A DNA stretch of 64,000 nt, taken from the NCBI RefSeq assembly GCF_964030935.1, contig NZ_OZ034990.1, positions 1,180,001 to 1,244,000 of the forward strand, written 5' to 3'. The translations under genes and the position numbers were made by a program. Shown piece after piece: positions 7,793-16,160 of this stretch. How positions within the stretch are numbered: the first letter of the stretch is position 1; each line of letters starts with the position of its first letter. This stretch comes from Rickettsiella endosymbiont of Aleochara curtula (GTDB taxonomy: Bacteria; Pseudomonadota; Gammaproteobacteria; Diplorickettsiales; Diplorickettsiaceae). Below the pieces are notes generated by a model. It made no database searches, had not been told where the DNA came from, and saw nothing but the letters and a program-made list of their open reading frames with translations.

Positions 7793-8479
7793 GTGTTTAC
7801 GGTAGCGTTAACCGGTGGAATTGCAAGTGGTAAGTCTACCGTTGCGCGTTACTTTGCTGAGCTGGGAGTCAGTATTATCGATGCTGATCAGATTGGTCGA
7901 GCACTTATCGATAACTTCCCGGAAATCCGCAAGCAATTAGTTGCCCGCTTTGGCGCTAGCTTATTAAAAAAAAATGCAACTATCGATCGGGATAAGCTAC
8001 GAGCAATTATTTTTGCTCATCCCAAGGATCGTGAATGGTTAGAGTGCTTATTGCACCCTTTAATTTACCAAGAAATAGAAAGTTCAATACAAAAAACCAC
8101 TGGTATATACAAGCTTGTGGTTATCCCTTTATTATTAGAGAGTAGGACCTCCAAATTACTTAAAAAAAAACCCTCTTCAGGTAATTATATTCAATTAGAT
8201 CGGATCTTGCTGGTCACAGCTCCTAGGGAATTGCAAATTCAACGCGCAGAGGAGCGTGATCGTTTGGAAAGAAATCAGATCGATGCCATTTTAGCCGCAC
8301 AAATATCTCATATAGAAAGCATTAAGCAAGCTGACGATATCATTCATAATGAATCTGACCTGCAAAGTTTACATAATTCTACTCAGGCCATGCACGAAAA
8401 ATATTTGTCATTATTAATCCCATCAAAAAATTCTCTTGAAGACTCGGCCTTTCTTGGTTATTATCTCGCCTACAAATAG
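7793..8479 (+). CDS. coaE: dephospho-CoA kinase
   Basis: Catalyses the last step of coenzyme A synthesis, phosphorylating dephospho-CoA with ATP. The P-loop is at the very N terminus (LTGGIASGKSTVARYF), followed by GVSIIDADQIGRAL and HPLIYQEI, all standard CoaE motifs. Start is GTG at 7793, nine bases after secB; no ATG fits because the P-loop follows at once. At 228 residues it is somewhat longer than E. coli CoaE (206), with extra residues around SRTSKLLKKKPSSGN and at the C terminus. Confidence 0.93.
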   Translation: MFTVALTGGIASGKSTVARYFAELGVSIIDADQIGRALIDNFPEIRKQLVARFGASLLKKNATIDRDKLRAIIFAHPKDREWLECLLHPLIYQEIESSIQKTTGIYKLVVIPLLLESRTSKLLKKKPSSGNYIQLDRILLVTAPRELQIQRAEERDRLERNQIDAILAAQISHIESIKQADDIIHNESDLQSLHNSTQAMHEKYLSLLIPSKNSLEDSAFLGYYLAYK

Positions 8480-8497
8480 GAATGATTCTTAATATCA

Positions 8498-8514
8498 TTT
8501 AATAGATCCTTAAG
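8498..8514 (+). promoter_or_regulatory. PmrA-box-like direct repeat
   Basis: TTTAAT-AGATC-CTTAAG fits the (C/T)TTAA(G/T)-N5-(C/T)TTAA(G/T) pattern known for PmrA sites. A further CTTAAT lies 10 bases upstream at 8488-8493. A TATAGT hexamer (8525-8530) follows. In Legionella and Coxiella, PmrA controls Dot/Icm genes and effectors. The site lies 53 bases before the unknown 745-residue protein. In A+T-rich DNA chance matches occur, so this is suggestive only. Confidence 0.4.
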
Positions 8515-8566
8515 CTAATTAGTTTATAGTTTGGGCGTGGTTTGATAATTACAGAGTATTATTACG

Positions 8567-10804
8567 ATGAAAATAAATAAATTTTTTAAATCAAGTCTAG
8601 GCTGGATATTAAGCGGAACCCAGGTCGCATTTGATGGATTATCCAGTGCAAGACAAATTGTAGATTTTACGTCTGCTCCTTGGGCAAAATATGCAGCATG
8701 TGGCGCAACTATAGTAGAAGGAGAGATCTACAGAAAAAATATTGTCGAAGGATTTAGTAGGTTTAGCTTATTAAGTGAAAAATCACTATGGGAATATTTA
8801 ATTATTGAGAAATTTGAAAATGATTTGATTTCTATTCAACACTATGAAAAAGAAATAAAAAAGAATTTATCTGATTTTTTAAATGATATTGAGAGCAAAT
8901 ATAAGCTCAGTGAAATTGATGAAAGTGAAACGAAATTTTTAAATAAATATAAAAGTTTACTCAGAGATGAAAAACTCTTAATAGATGATTTATCTCAACG
9001 AGACATTGAAGAAAAATTTTCTAATTTTAAAATTAGAAGAGACGGAACTCAAAGTTATATTCCTGATCATGAACTTAGATTCTCAATTTTAGAACAAAAT
9101 CTCAGAAAACTAGTTTTTTTAAAAACAAGCTCCTTTGTAGCTAGCTACATTGCTAATCAACAATTTCTTGAAAAGGCTAATTTTTCCCATGAAAAAGGTT
9201 CTGCTGTCGAAGAGGCAGAAGCTCGATTAAAGCTTTTAAGAAAACTGCTGATCAAATCGGTAGTTGAACAAGGAAGTTGTGATCTTTTAAATAACGAAGC
9301 AAATCTTAGTGCAGATTTTATTAATGAACTTAAGGATGAAATATCTAAAAAATCCATAAAATTATGGCCTTTACGCTTTGGAATGTTATTTAGCTTAAGT
9401 GTTGGAGCTTGCGTAGGGGTTATTACTTTCTATACTTTTCCCGCAGTCTTAATGGGTTTTGGATTAACTTCTCTAACTATTTTATCGGCTGTCATCTGGC
9501 CGTTGGCTATTTTAGCAGCCATTTCTTATGCTATTTTAATTTATAACACCATTACTGATTTAATTCTAAATGAGACTTTATCGAAATGGTGGAAACAGCT
9601 TAATAGAGAAATAGAACAAAATTATCCAGTTAAACCCAATATATCAAAATATATTTTTCTTATCGTCGTAAAATCACTTTCCCAATTTTTTGGAAATTTA
9701 ATAAATTGGTTTAAATTTCAGGAACAAGAAAGTTATTTTTCTTATGCATTAAGAATGATATTAAGTGCTGCGGTATTAGTTTTTGGAATTATAGCTGCAC
9801 TTACCACTGGATATACTGCTTTTATTCAATTAAAAGACTTTGTTAGTTTGCCCGTGTGTGTGATTACTGCGCTTCCTTTAATGCTAAGTGATTTATTGTT
9901 TACTTTGAAAAATTCTTTTGAATCAGTCGGTTTATTGACTGGAATTTCTATGGATAATTTGCTTAATCCAGTAAAAAACGCTTATGTAAATTTTAAACAA
10001 CAGATATCAACAGAAAATTATTTACAGTGTCTTTTGCACATATTGCGTATTCCATTAAAACTCATGCTTAGCGTTTTGAAATTATTTATCTTTGGTTTCC
10101 ACGTTTTTTTTACTGCGGTAGCATCGGATAGATTCTTTAGTTTTCCTTGTTGGCTGACCGTTTTTTTTGCAGCAGGAAGTGAATTACTAACAGATATATG
10201 CCCGCTTTTCGGTAACGAACAAGGCCATCATCACGATCATGATCATGGCGGAATTTTTAATTGGATAGGAAAACTTATCTTTATTATTCCTGCAACCATT
10301 CTAGGAATTTTAAATTGTCTATTTAGCCAACTAAATCGTTGCACTAACTCTAATACCTCTGCTTTAAGTTTTACAAAAGCTATAAAACAAGAATGGCAGC
10401 AATTTGACATTATTCATGAGCATGAACATTTGGTTGAGGATACAAGCTCATCAAATGAGGCTGATCGAAAATTACCGAAAGAAATTGTATTGCAAAAGGC
10501 TATCCATATTTGTGATAAGCAGATAGGCAGGCTGAAAGAAGGATTTTTTAAAATAGGCTTAGCACAACAAAAAATAGTTATTTTTGAAGCTTATAAAGAA
10601 AAGTTAAACCTAAATAATCAGGCTGATCCAAATAATAATTTTACACTCGAAACGAGTGAAAAAGAGACATTAGGCAAACATCGATTTTTTGGCAGAGGCA
10701 AAACAGAATCTCTGCAGAAGATAGAAAAAATAAAAGCTTTAATAGATGCCTATGTTGTTAACGACAATTACCCTGTTTCAAATGGTTGCGCAGGGACTTT
10801 TTGA
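8567..10804 (+). CDS. large multi-pass membrane protein of unknown function, candidate effector
   Basis: 745 residues, family not recognised. Residues 1-265 are mostly soluble and helical, with coiled-coil-like charged stretches near 85-150 and 205-235. Hydrophobic pairs follow at about 268-330, 395-445 and 498-540, and one segment at 563-585. Between the last two lies a His-rich loop, GHHHDHDHGG (553-562), that could bind metal. The C-terminal 160 residues are soluble again and contain HRFFGRGKTESLQKIEKIK. No signal peptide. It is a single-gene unit with its own upstream region carrying a PmrA-box-like site, between coaE and the convergent tolC. Effector status is inference from promoter site, lack of homology to known housekeeping proteins and the presumed host-associated lifestyle. 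Confidence 0.7.
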   Translation: MKINKFFKSSLGWILSGTQVAFDGLSSARQIVDFTSAPWAKYAACGATIVEGEIYRKNIVEGFSRFSLLSEKSLWEYLIIEKFENDLISIQHYEKEIKKNLSDFLNDIESKYKLSEIDESETKFLNKYKSLLRDEKLLIDDLSQRDIEEKFSNFKIRRDGTQSYIPDHELRFSILEQNLRKLVFLKTSSFVASYIANQQFLEKANFSHEKGSAVEEAEARLKLLRKLLIKSVVEQGSCDLLNNEANLSADFINELKDEISKKSIKLWPLRFGMLFSLSVGACVGVITFYTFPAVLMGFGLTSLTILSAVIWPLAILAAISYAILIYNTITDLILNETLSKWWKQLNREIEQNYPVKPNISKYIFLIVVKSLSQFFGNLINWFKFQEQESYFSYALRMILSAAVLVFGIIAALTTGYTAFIQLKDFVSLPVCVITALPLMLSDLLFTLKNSFESVGLLTGISMDNLLNPVKNAYVNFKQQISTENYLQCLLHILRIPLKLMLSVLKLFIFGFHVFFTAVASDRFFSFPCWLTVFFAAGSELLTDICPLFGNEQGHHHDHDHGGIFNWIGKLIFIIPATILGILNCLFSQLNRCTNSNTSALSFTKAIKQEWQQFDIIHEHEHLVEDTSSSNEADRKLPKEIVLQKAIHICDKQIGRLKEGFFKIGLAQQKIVIFEAYKEKLNLNNQADPNNNFTLETSEKETLGKHRFFGRGKTESLQKIEKIKALIDAYVVNDNYPVSNGCAGTF

Positions 10805-10826
10805 GTAAGTTATTGATTTATGCAGA

Positions 10827-12197
10827 CTATGCGAAAAATTTATTAATCTGCACCAAATCATCTGGCTTTAAGCTACCTGCAGCTTGTTTCAGTAATAATG
10901 TATCTAACAGATAATTATACTGATCACTGGCTGCAGTACGTTTTGCATCATAAAGATTTTGCTGTGCAATAAGGACATCAACAACAGTTCGTGTTCCTGC
11001 GTTATAACTTTCTTCGGTACTATCTAATGAAAGTTGTGCTGATTTGATAGCTTGCTGCTCAGCCTTGATTTTGCTGATATCGGCAAGTACATCATTATAC
11101 TTTTGGCGTGTATTGACGATAAGCAGCCGATAAGTATTATCTAAATTTGCACTAGCCGTTTGAAAATCATATTGGGCCTGACGGGTTTTAGATGAGACTG
11201 CTCCGCCTGCAAACAGCGGAACATCCAATTCTAAACCCAAAGTCCCACCATTCTTATTAAATGAGCTAGGAACATTATTAAATGTAGCGGTTTTTCCATA
11301 ATTTCCAATTAAGCTTAAACTGGGTAAATGCCCGGAAGCTTGCATCTTTATTTTCTCTCTAGACACTTCTACCCCATAGCGAGCGGCCATTAACTTAAGA
11401 TTATTTTGTGTGGCTGCATTAATCCAACGTTCGATGTTATCTGGTTGTGGGCTTAGTAATGGTATTTTCTTTGTAAAAGCTTTTATGGAGGAATAAGTCT
11501 GCCCTGTTAATTGACGCAATGCCTCTTGATTATTACGTAAAGAATTTTCTGCACTTATTTCCGTAGCAAGCGACTTGTCGTATGCCGCTTTAGCTTCATA
11601 AACGCTCGTCAATGCATCTAAACCGACTTGAACCCGTTTCTGGGCTTGATTCAATTGTTTACTATCGGCTATCTTTTCCGCTTGAGCAAATCGTAGAGTG
11701 TCCCGTGCGGATAAAACATTAAAATATGCCGTTGCGACACGAAAAATTAGGTCTTGTGCCGCTGCGGCTAAAGTTAGATCAGCTTGTTTACCAGTATTAC
11801 GGGCTTGCTTTACCGCTAGCCAAGCATTGATATTGATTAATGGTTGTCTAATTGAAATATCATACCCTTGAGATTGCACGTTGCTGGTTCCATTCGGTTG
11901 CCCAGCAGTCGGAGGCTGCGTAATGTTTTGGTAATTATTAGAAACGTTAGCTTGGGCTGAAATATTAGGCAAAAGCGCAGCGACACTCTGAGGTATTACC
12001 TCGCGTTGGGATAATCGCGTGGATACAGCAGCCTGATAGGTGGGATCACTTTTTAGGGCAGCTTTATAAATATCGATTAAATCTGCAGCAAAAGTAGCTG
12101 TAAAGGGTGCAAAAACCAAATAAATAATTAATACTAATTTAGTATAGACAGGTAGTTGTTTAGCAGATTTATAGATAAAAAAGTCGAGTAATGTCAT
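10827..12197 (-). CDS. tolC: TolC-family outer-membrane efflux channel
   Basis: A 456-residue outer-membrane factor that forms the trimeric exit duct for efflux pumps and type I secretion. A signal sequence (LVLIIYLVFAPFTATFA) ends before ADLIDIYKAALKSDPTYQAA, the canonical mature TolC start. Two repeated helical-hairpin halves are visible (FNVLSARDTLRFAQAEK and NDVLADISKIKAEQQAI), with a second repeat YNAGTRTVVDVLIAQQNLYD. The N terminus carries about 20 extra residues before the signal helix, so a later start is possible. No adaptor or pump gene adjoins it, as is usual for tolC. Confidence 0.93.
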   Translation of the reverse strand: MTLLDFFIYKSAKQLPVYTKLVLIIYLVFAPFTATFAADLIDIYKAALKSDPTYQAAVSTRLSQREVIPQSVAALLPNISAQANVSNNYQNITQPPTAGQPNGTSNVQSQGYDISIRQPLININAWLAVKQARNTGKQADLTLAAAAQDLIFRVATAYFNVLSARDTLRFAQAEKIADSKQLNQAQKRVQVGLDALTSVYEAKAAYDKSLATEISAENSLRNNQEALRQLTGQTYSSIKAFTKKIPLLSPQPDNIERWINAATQNNLKLMAARYGVEVSREKIKMQASGHLPSLSLIGNYGKTATFNNVPSSFNKNGGTLGLELDVPLFAGGAVSSKTRQAQYDFQTASANLDNTYRLLIVNTRQKYNDVLADISKIKAEQQAIKSAQLSLDSTEESYNAGTRTVVDVLIAQQNLYDAKRTAASDQYNYLLDTLLLKQAAGSLKPDDLVQINKFFA

Positions 12198-12287
12198 TAT
12201 TGTTTTTATACTAAAAGAGCGAAATTCTAAACTCTTCTATGTAACCGCCGCTTATTATGCCAGATTTCATAATTGAGATATAGCCCT

Positions 12288-12911
12288 ATGAATTCCCAGT
12301 TCGATCATTCAGATGTCAAAATTTTGCAGCAGCAAATCGTCTATCAGGGGCATTTTCAGCTCGAGCAATTGAAGATCCAATTTCGTTTATTTAATGGCGG
12401 CTGGAGTTCGCCACGGCTCAGAGAAGTCTTTGAACGGGGTGAAGCGGTGGGCGTGCTACTGTTTGATTCGAATAAGGATCAGCTGGTTTTAATAGAACAG
12501 TTCCGCGTAGGAATTACTAAAAAAGCCAAAAATCCTTGGTTAATTGAAATAGTGGCCGGTGTCATTGATAAAGGTGAAAGTTTAGAGCAAGTTGCACGAC
12601 GAGAGACACAAGAAGAAACCGGCCTAGAAATAACCAATTTATTTCCCATATGCCAGTATTGGGTAAGTCCTGGGGGGAGTTCAGAACGTATTTCTCTTTT
12701 TTGTGGACAGGTTGATGCCGGGTTGGCACAAGGAATTCATGGTGTGGTTGAGGAAGGTGAAGATATTCGTTTGCACGTATTAAATTTAAAAACTGCTTAT
12801 AATTTACTCAATCAAGGAAAATTTAATAATGGTTCGACTATTATTGCTTTACAATGGTTACAACATAATGAGCATATTGTGCGAGACGCATTTTTAAAAA
12901 AAAGCGGGTAA
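12288..12911 (+). CDS. nudF: ADP-ribose pyrophosphatase (Nudix)
   Basis: Hydrolyses ADP-ribose to AMP and ribose 5-phosphate. The Nudix box is complete: GVIDKGE, seven residues, then RETQEETGL. The following YWVSPGGSSERISLF segment is the ADP-ribose-type signature. I chose ATG 12288 (MNSQFDHSD), giving 207 residues against 209 in E. coli NudF; an in-frame TTG at 12273 adds five residues without better support. It is followed by parE after 10 bases, the same nudF-parE neighbourhood seen in enterobacteria. Divergent from tolC. Confidence 0.92.
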   Translation: MNSQFDHSDVKILQQQIVYQGHFQLEQLKIQFRLFNGGWSSPRLREVFERGEAVGVLLFDSNKDQLVLIEQFRVGITKKAKNPWLIEIVAGVIDKGESLEQVARRETQEETGLEITNLFPICQYWVSPGGSSERISLFCGQVDAGLAQGIHGVVEEGEDIRLHVLNLKTAYNLLNQGKFNNGSTIIALQWLQHNEHIVRDAFLKKSG

Positions 12912-12921
12912 CTACTATTTT

Positions 12922-14826
12922 ATGAAACCTAAATCTTCATCTTCAAAGAAATACACCGCTGAAGCGATCGAAGTCTTAAGCGGTCTTGACCCGGTAAAAC
13001 GACGACCGGGTATGTATACCGACACCTCTCGACCTAATCACTTGGCGCAAGAAGTTATTGATAACAGTGTGGATGAAGCCATGGCCGGTTATGCACGACA
13101 TATTGATGTGGTGTTATATGCTGATAATTCTTTAGAAGTCAGTGACGATGGTCGAGGCATGCCGGTAGATATCCATCCTGAAGAAAAAGTGACGGGTGTA
13201 GAACTTATTTTGACCAGACTTCATGCCGGAGGTAAATTTAACCATAAAAATTATCGTTATTCGGGCGGTTTGCATGGAGTGGGCGTATCCGTAGTCAATG
13301 CTTTATCGCGTCTTCTTGAAGTCACTATTAAGCGTGACGGATTTATCTATCAAATTCAATTTGAACATGGTAATAAAAAATCCAACCTAAAAAAACTAGG
13401 CAAACTAGATCAAGCGGTAACAGGGACTGCTTTACGCTTTTGGCCTGATAAACATTATTTTGATACAGAAAAGTTTTCAGTTAATCGTTTAAAACATAGC
13501 TTGCGTGCTAAAGCGGTGCTTTGTCCAGGCTTGCACGTTAGTTTTACTGACAAGCAAAACAATAAAAAAGAGGAGTGGTTTTATGAAGATGGTGTGGTTA
13601 GTTATCTAAAAGATAGTTTAAGCCAATATACCTGTTTACCTACTGAGCCTTTTCATGGCCATTTTGCTGGAGAAACGGAAGAAGTGGATTGGGCATTATG
13701 CTGGCTATTAGAAAGCGGTGAAGGATTGATGGAAAGTTACGTTAATTTAATTCCAACCATTCAGGGTGGAACGCATGTCAATGGTTTACGCACCGGATTG
13801 CTCGAAGCAATGCGAGATTTTTGTGAGTTACGTGACCTACTGCCCCGGGGTTTAAAATTAGCACCGGAGGATGTTTGGGAAGGATGCCATTATGTACTAT
13901 CTGTAAAATTATTAGAGCCTCAATTTTCTGGTCAAACCAAAGAAAGACTGACATCGCGTCAGTCTGCAGCATTTGTTTCAGGCGTAATAAAGGATGCTTT
14001 TAGCTTATGGCTAAATCAGCATATTTCTGAAGCAGAAAGTTTAGCTGAATTAATGATAGCCAATGCACAAAAACGTTTACGCGTCAGTAAACAAATCGCG
14101 CGTAAGAAAATCCTAAGTGGCGCAGTATTGCCAGGAAAATTGGCCGATTGTACGCAAACAGACTTAAATCGCACCGAATTATTTTTAGTTGAAGGTGATT
14201 CTGCTGGCGGTTCGGCGAAGCAAGCGCGAGATAGGGAATTCCAAGCAATTATGCCCTTACGAGGAAAAATATTAAATTCTTGGGAAGTGGCGAGTAATCA
14301 AGTATTAGGATCACAAGAAATTCACGATATTGCTGTGGCTATAGGCGTTGATCCCGGGTCTGGTGATTTGTCGGGTTTACGTTATGGTAAAATTTGTGTT
14401 TTAGCCGATGCGGATTCTGATGGTTTGCATATTGCTACGCTGCTATGCGGTTTATTTTTAAAACATTTTCTATCCTTAGTTGAAGCGGGACATATTTATA
14501 TTGCAATGCCACCACTTTATCGGATTGATATCGGTAAAGAAGTTTTTTATGCGCTGGATGATGAAGAAAAACAAGGCATCTTGGATCGATTAACAGCAGA
14601 AAAGAAAAAAGGGAAAATAAGCATGCAGCGCTTTAAAGGCCTAGGTGAAATGAACCCTATGCAATTACGTGAAACAACCATGGCGCCCGATACGCGACGG
14701 CTTGTTCAACTTACCATAGATAATGAACAAAAAACGCTTTCTTTAATGGATATGTTGCTAGCGAAAAAACGATCCGGCGATCGAAAAATATGGTTAGAAC
14801 AAAAAGGAGATATCGCCACGCTATAA
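12922..14826 (+). CDS. parE: DNA topoisomerase IV subunit B
   Basis: A 634-residue type IIA topoisomerase ATPase subunit that decatenates daughter chromosomes with ParC. GHKL ATP-binding motifs are in order: VIDNSVDEAMAGYA, DDGRGMPVDIHPEE and SGGLHGVGVSVVNALS. The Toprim domain shows LFLVEGDSAGGSAKQARDR and LADADSDGLHIATLL. The C terminus has RFKGLGEMNPMQLRETTM. Length and lack of the GyrB-type insertion fit ParE. Its stop codon directly abuts the stop of the convergent O-methyltransferase gene. Confidence 0.96.
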   Translation: MKPKSSSSKKYTAEAIEVLSGLDPVKRRPGMYTDTSRPNHLAQEVIDNSVDEAMAGYARHIDVVLYADNSLEVSDDGRGMPVDIHPEEKVTGVELILTRLHAGGKFNHKNYRYSGGLHGVGVSVVNALSRLLEVTIKRDGFIYQIQFEHGNKKSNLKKLGKLDQAVTGTALRFWPDKHYFDTEKFSVNRLKHSLRAKAVLCPGLHVSFTDKQNNKKEEWFYEDGVVSYLKDSLSQYTCLPTEPFHGHFAGETEEVDWALCWLLESGEGLMESYVNLIPTIQGGTHVNGLRTGLLEAMRDFCELRDLLPRGLKLAPEDVWEGCHYVLSVKLLEPQFSGQTKERLTSRQSAAFVSGVIKDAFSLWLNQHISEAESLAELMIANAQKRLRVSKQIARKKILSGAVLPGKLADCTQTDLNRTELFLVEGDSAGGSAKQARDREFQAIMPLRGKILNSWEVASNQVLGSQEIHDIAVAIGVDPGSGDLSGLRYGKICVLADADSDGLHIATLLCGLFLKHFLSLVEAGHIYIAMPPLYRIDIGKEVFYALDDEEKQGILDRLTAEKKKGKISMQRFKGLGEMNPMQLRETTMAPDTRRLVQLTIDNEQKTLSLMDMLLAKKRSGDRKIWLEQKGDIATL

Positions 14827-15489
14827 TTAACACTTTCTTATCAAAGTGAGGCCATCCCCTATTGGGATTAAGCACATGCTAATACGCTTATCCTGATAAA
14901 TAGCTTGGTTAAATTCGCGAATGGCTAGAGTTTGTTTGTCATGAGCGTGAGTATCAGCGACTCGGCCACTCCAAAGCACATTATCTACTAGCATTAGACC
15001 GCCTGGTCTGAGGAGTATTAATGAACGCTCATAATAATTTAAGTAATTTTGTTTATCTGCATCAATAAAAATAAAGTCAAAACTATCCGAGTGATTTTGT
15101 TTAATTAAATTATCAAGAGTGTCTAATGCCGGTGCTAATTTTAGATCAATTTTATTTGAGACGCCGGCTTTTTGCCAAAAATCTTGCGCTATCGAAGTTG
15201 TTTCAGTATTGATATCACAGGCAATAATTTTTCCCATTTCTGGCAAAGCTAAAGCCACTACTAAAGCGCTATAACCTGTATAGACTCCTATCTCCAAAGT
15301 TTTTTTAGCGCCTGTTAGCTCAATCAGGAATGCCATCAATTGCCCTTGCTCAGGTGAAATCTGCATGCCATGAGATGATAATTGTTGAGTTGTTTCTCTT
15401 AATGATTTTAGAATAGCCGGTTCGCGCACGGAAACCGATAACATATATTGATGCAGTGTATTGCTTAAGTTTATGGTTTGGTTCGACAT
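14827..15489 (-). CDS. class I SAM-dependent O-methyltransferase
   Basis: A 220-residue methyltransferase of the catechol/caffeoyl-CoA O-methyltransferase family (Methyltransf_3). The SAM site is TLEIGVYTGYSALVVALAL, with IIACDIN as the second acidic strand. The metal/catalytic region is FDFIFIDADKQNYLNYYE and GGLMLVDNVLWSGRV. The substrate is unknown; bacterial members methylate catechols, flavonoids or unidentified metabolites. It is a single gene, convergent with parE and with a repeat copy behind its start. Confidence 0.85.
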   Translation of the reverse strand: MSNQTINLSNTLHQYMLSVSVREPAILKSLRETTQQLSSHGMQISPEQGQLMAFLIELTGAKKTLEIGVYTGYSALVVALALPEMGKIIACDINTETTSIAQDFWQKAGVSNKIDLKLAPALDTLDNLIKQNHSDSFDFIFIDADKQNYLNYYERSLILLRPGGLMLVDNVLWSGRVADTHAHDKQTLAIREFNQAIYQDKRISMCLIPIGDGLTLIRKC

Positions 15490-15568
15490 AGCTGTCCTGT
15501 TTAAATCTGATTAAGTTCCAAATATACAGCTTAAAAATAGATTTTGTAAAAATTTATTTTTATGTAGT

Positions 15569-15697
15569 TATACGCACAACAATTGGGTTTTTGGCGAGGC
15601 GTCGCGAGTATGAAGTAACCTTCATTTTTTCAAGATACATGAGGATTGCAAATCGAGCGGCAACACAGACAAAAACTTAAGTGCAAAGAGTATATTT
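15569..15697 (+). repeat. dispersed TIR repeat, copy B
   Basis: Left end TATACGCAC, core ATTGGGTTTTTGGCGAGGC, ATGAGGATTGCAAATCGAGC, GGCAACACAGACAAAAACTT and right end AAAGAGTATA. It lies 54 bases before tRNA-Glu, in the same direction, and forms an inverted pair with copy C on the other side of the tRNA. Confidence 0.75.
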
Positions 15698-15703
15698 TAG
15701 ACA

Positions 15704-15732
15704 TTGACATTCTAGCCCAGCGCGGCCAAAAT
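15704..15732 (+). promoter_or_regulatory. probable tRNA-Glu promoter
   Basis: A consensus TTGACA at 15704-15709 is followed after 17 bases by CAAAAT (15727-15732), and then by GC-rich AGCGGACC, a typical discriminator for a stable-RNA promoter. It starts just outside repeat copy B. The tRNA begins 19 bases further on. Confidence 0.5.
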
Positions 15733-15751
15733 AGCGGACCTTAAACCGCAG

Positions 15752-15827
15752 GTCCCCATCGTCTAGAGGCCTAGGACACCGCCCTTTCACGGCGGTAACA
15801 GGGGTTCGACTCCCCTTGGGGACGCCA
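15752..15827 (+). tRNA. tRNA-Glu (anticodon TTC)
   Basis: A 76-base cloverleaf almost identical to bacterial tRNA-Glu. The acceptor stem GTCCCCA pairs with TGGGGAC, the anticodon loop CTTTCAC has anticodon TTC, and the T-loop is GGTTCGACTCC. The CCA end is encoded. It is a single tRNA, not in an rRNA operon, flanked by repeat copies B and C in opposite orientation. Confidence 0.97.
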
Positions 15828-15974
15828 TTTCTTCAAAGAAATTCGTCGTTTGTGTTACTCGGTGTTATATCTAGAGGCATTGCCTACCCCTTTTTTAAGA
15901 TTTAGAGTCTAAGAGAATATAATTTAATCGTTAATAATGCGACTCGCAAAATAAGTATTTTGTAGTAATATTTG

Positions 15975-16100
15975 TATATTCTTCGCATTTAAATTTTTGT
16001 CTGTCTTGCCATGCAACTCGCAATTCTCATGTATGATATACATGCAGATTGTTAGCATGGGCGCGGCACTTGCCAAAAATCTAATTGCTGTGAGTATATA
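15975..16100 (-). repeat. dispersed TIR repeat, copy C (inverted)
   Basis: Read on the minus strand it shows TATACTCACAGC at the left end, the ATTAGATTTTTGGCAAGTGC core, GAGAATTGCGAGTTGCATGG, AGACAGACAAAAATTTAA and the right end GCGAAGAATATA. The end facing the carbonic anhydrase gene reads GTGAGTATATAAT on the plus strand and creates a perfect TATAAT (16097-16102). A small minus-strand open frame over this repeat is not a gene. Confidence 0.75.
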
Positions 16101-16122
16101 ATAATAAATTAGTCTCAAGTTA

Positions 16123-16145
16123 AATATTTACTTGAAGTAAATATT
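16123..16145. promoter_or_regulatory. 23-bp perfect palindrome before the carbonic anhydrase gene
   Basis: AATATTTACTT and AAGTAAATATT flank a single G. It ends five bases before the GGAG ribosome site and lies downstream of the TATAAT formed by repeat copy C, so it would be in the leader RNA or act as an operator. The symmetry is seen directly; binding is inferred. Confidence 0.5.
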
Positions 16146-16160
16146 GATGTGGAGAAAAAC

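Noticed and set aside
13778..13972. Open frames antisense to parE and to other housekeeping genes (for example 43221-43706 within hslU)
   Set aside because: They are shadows of strongly conserved genes with no ribosome site or coherent product.
15924..16118. Minus-strand open frame of 64 codons
   Set aside because: It lies almost wholly within repeat copy C and has no ribosome site.
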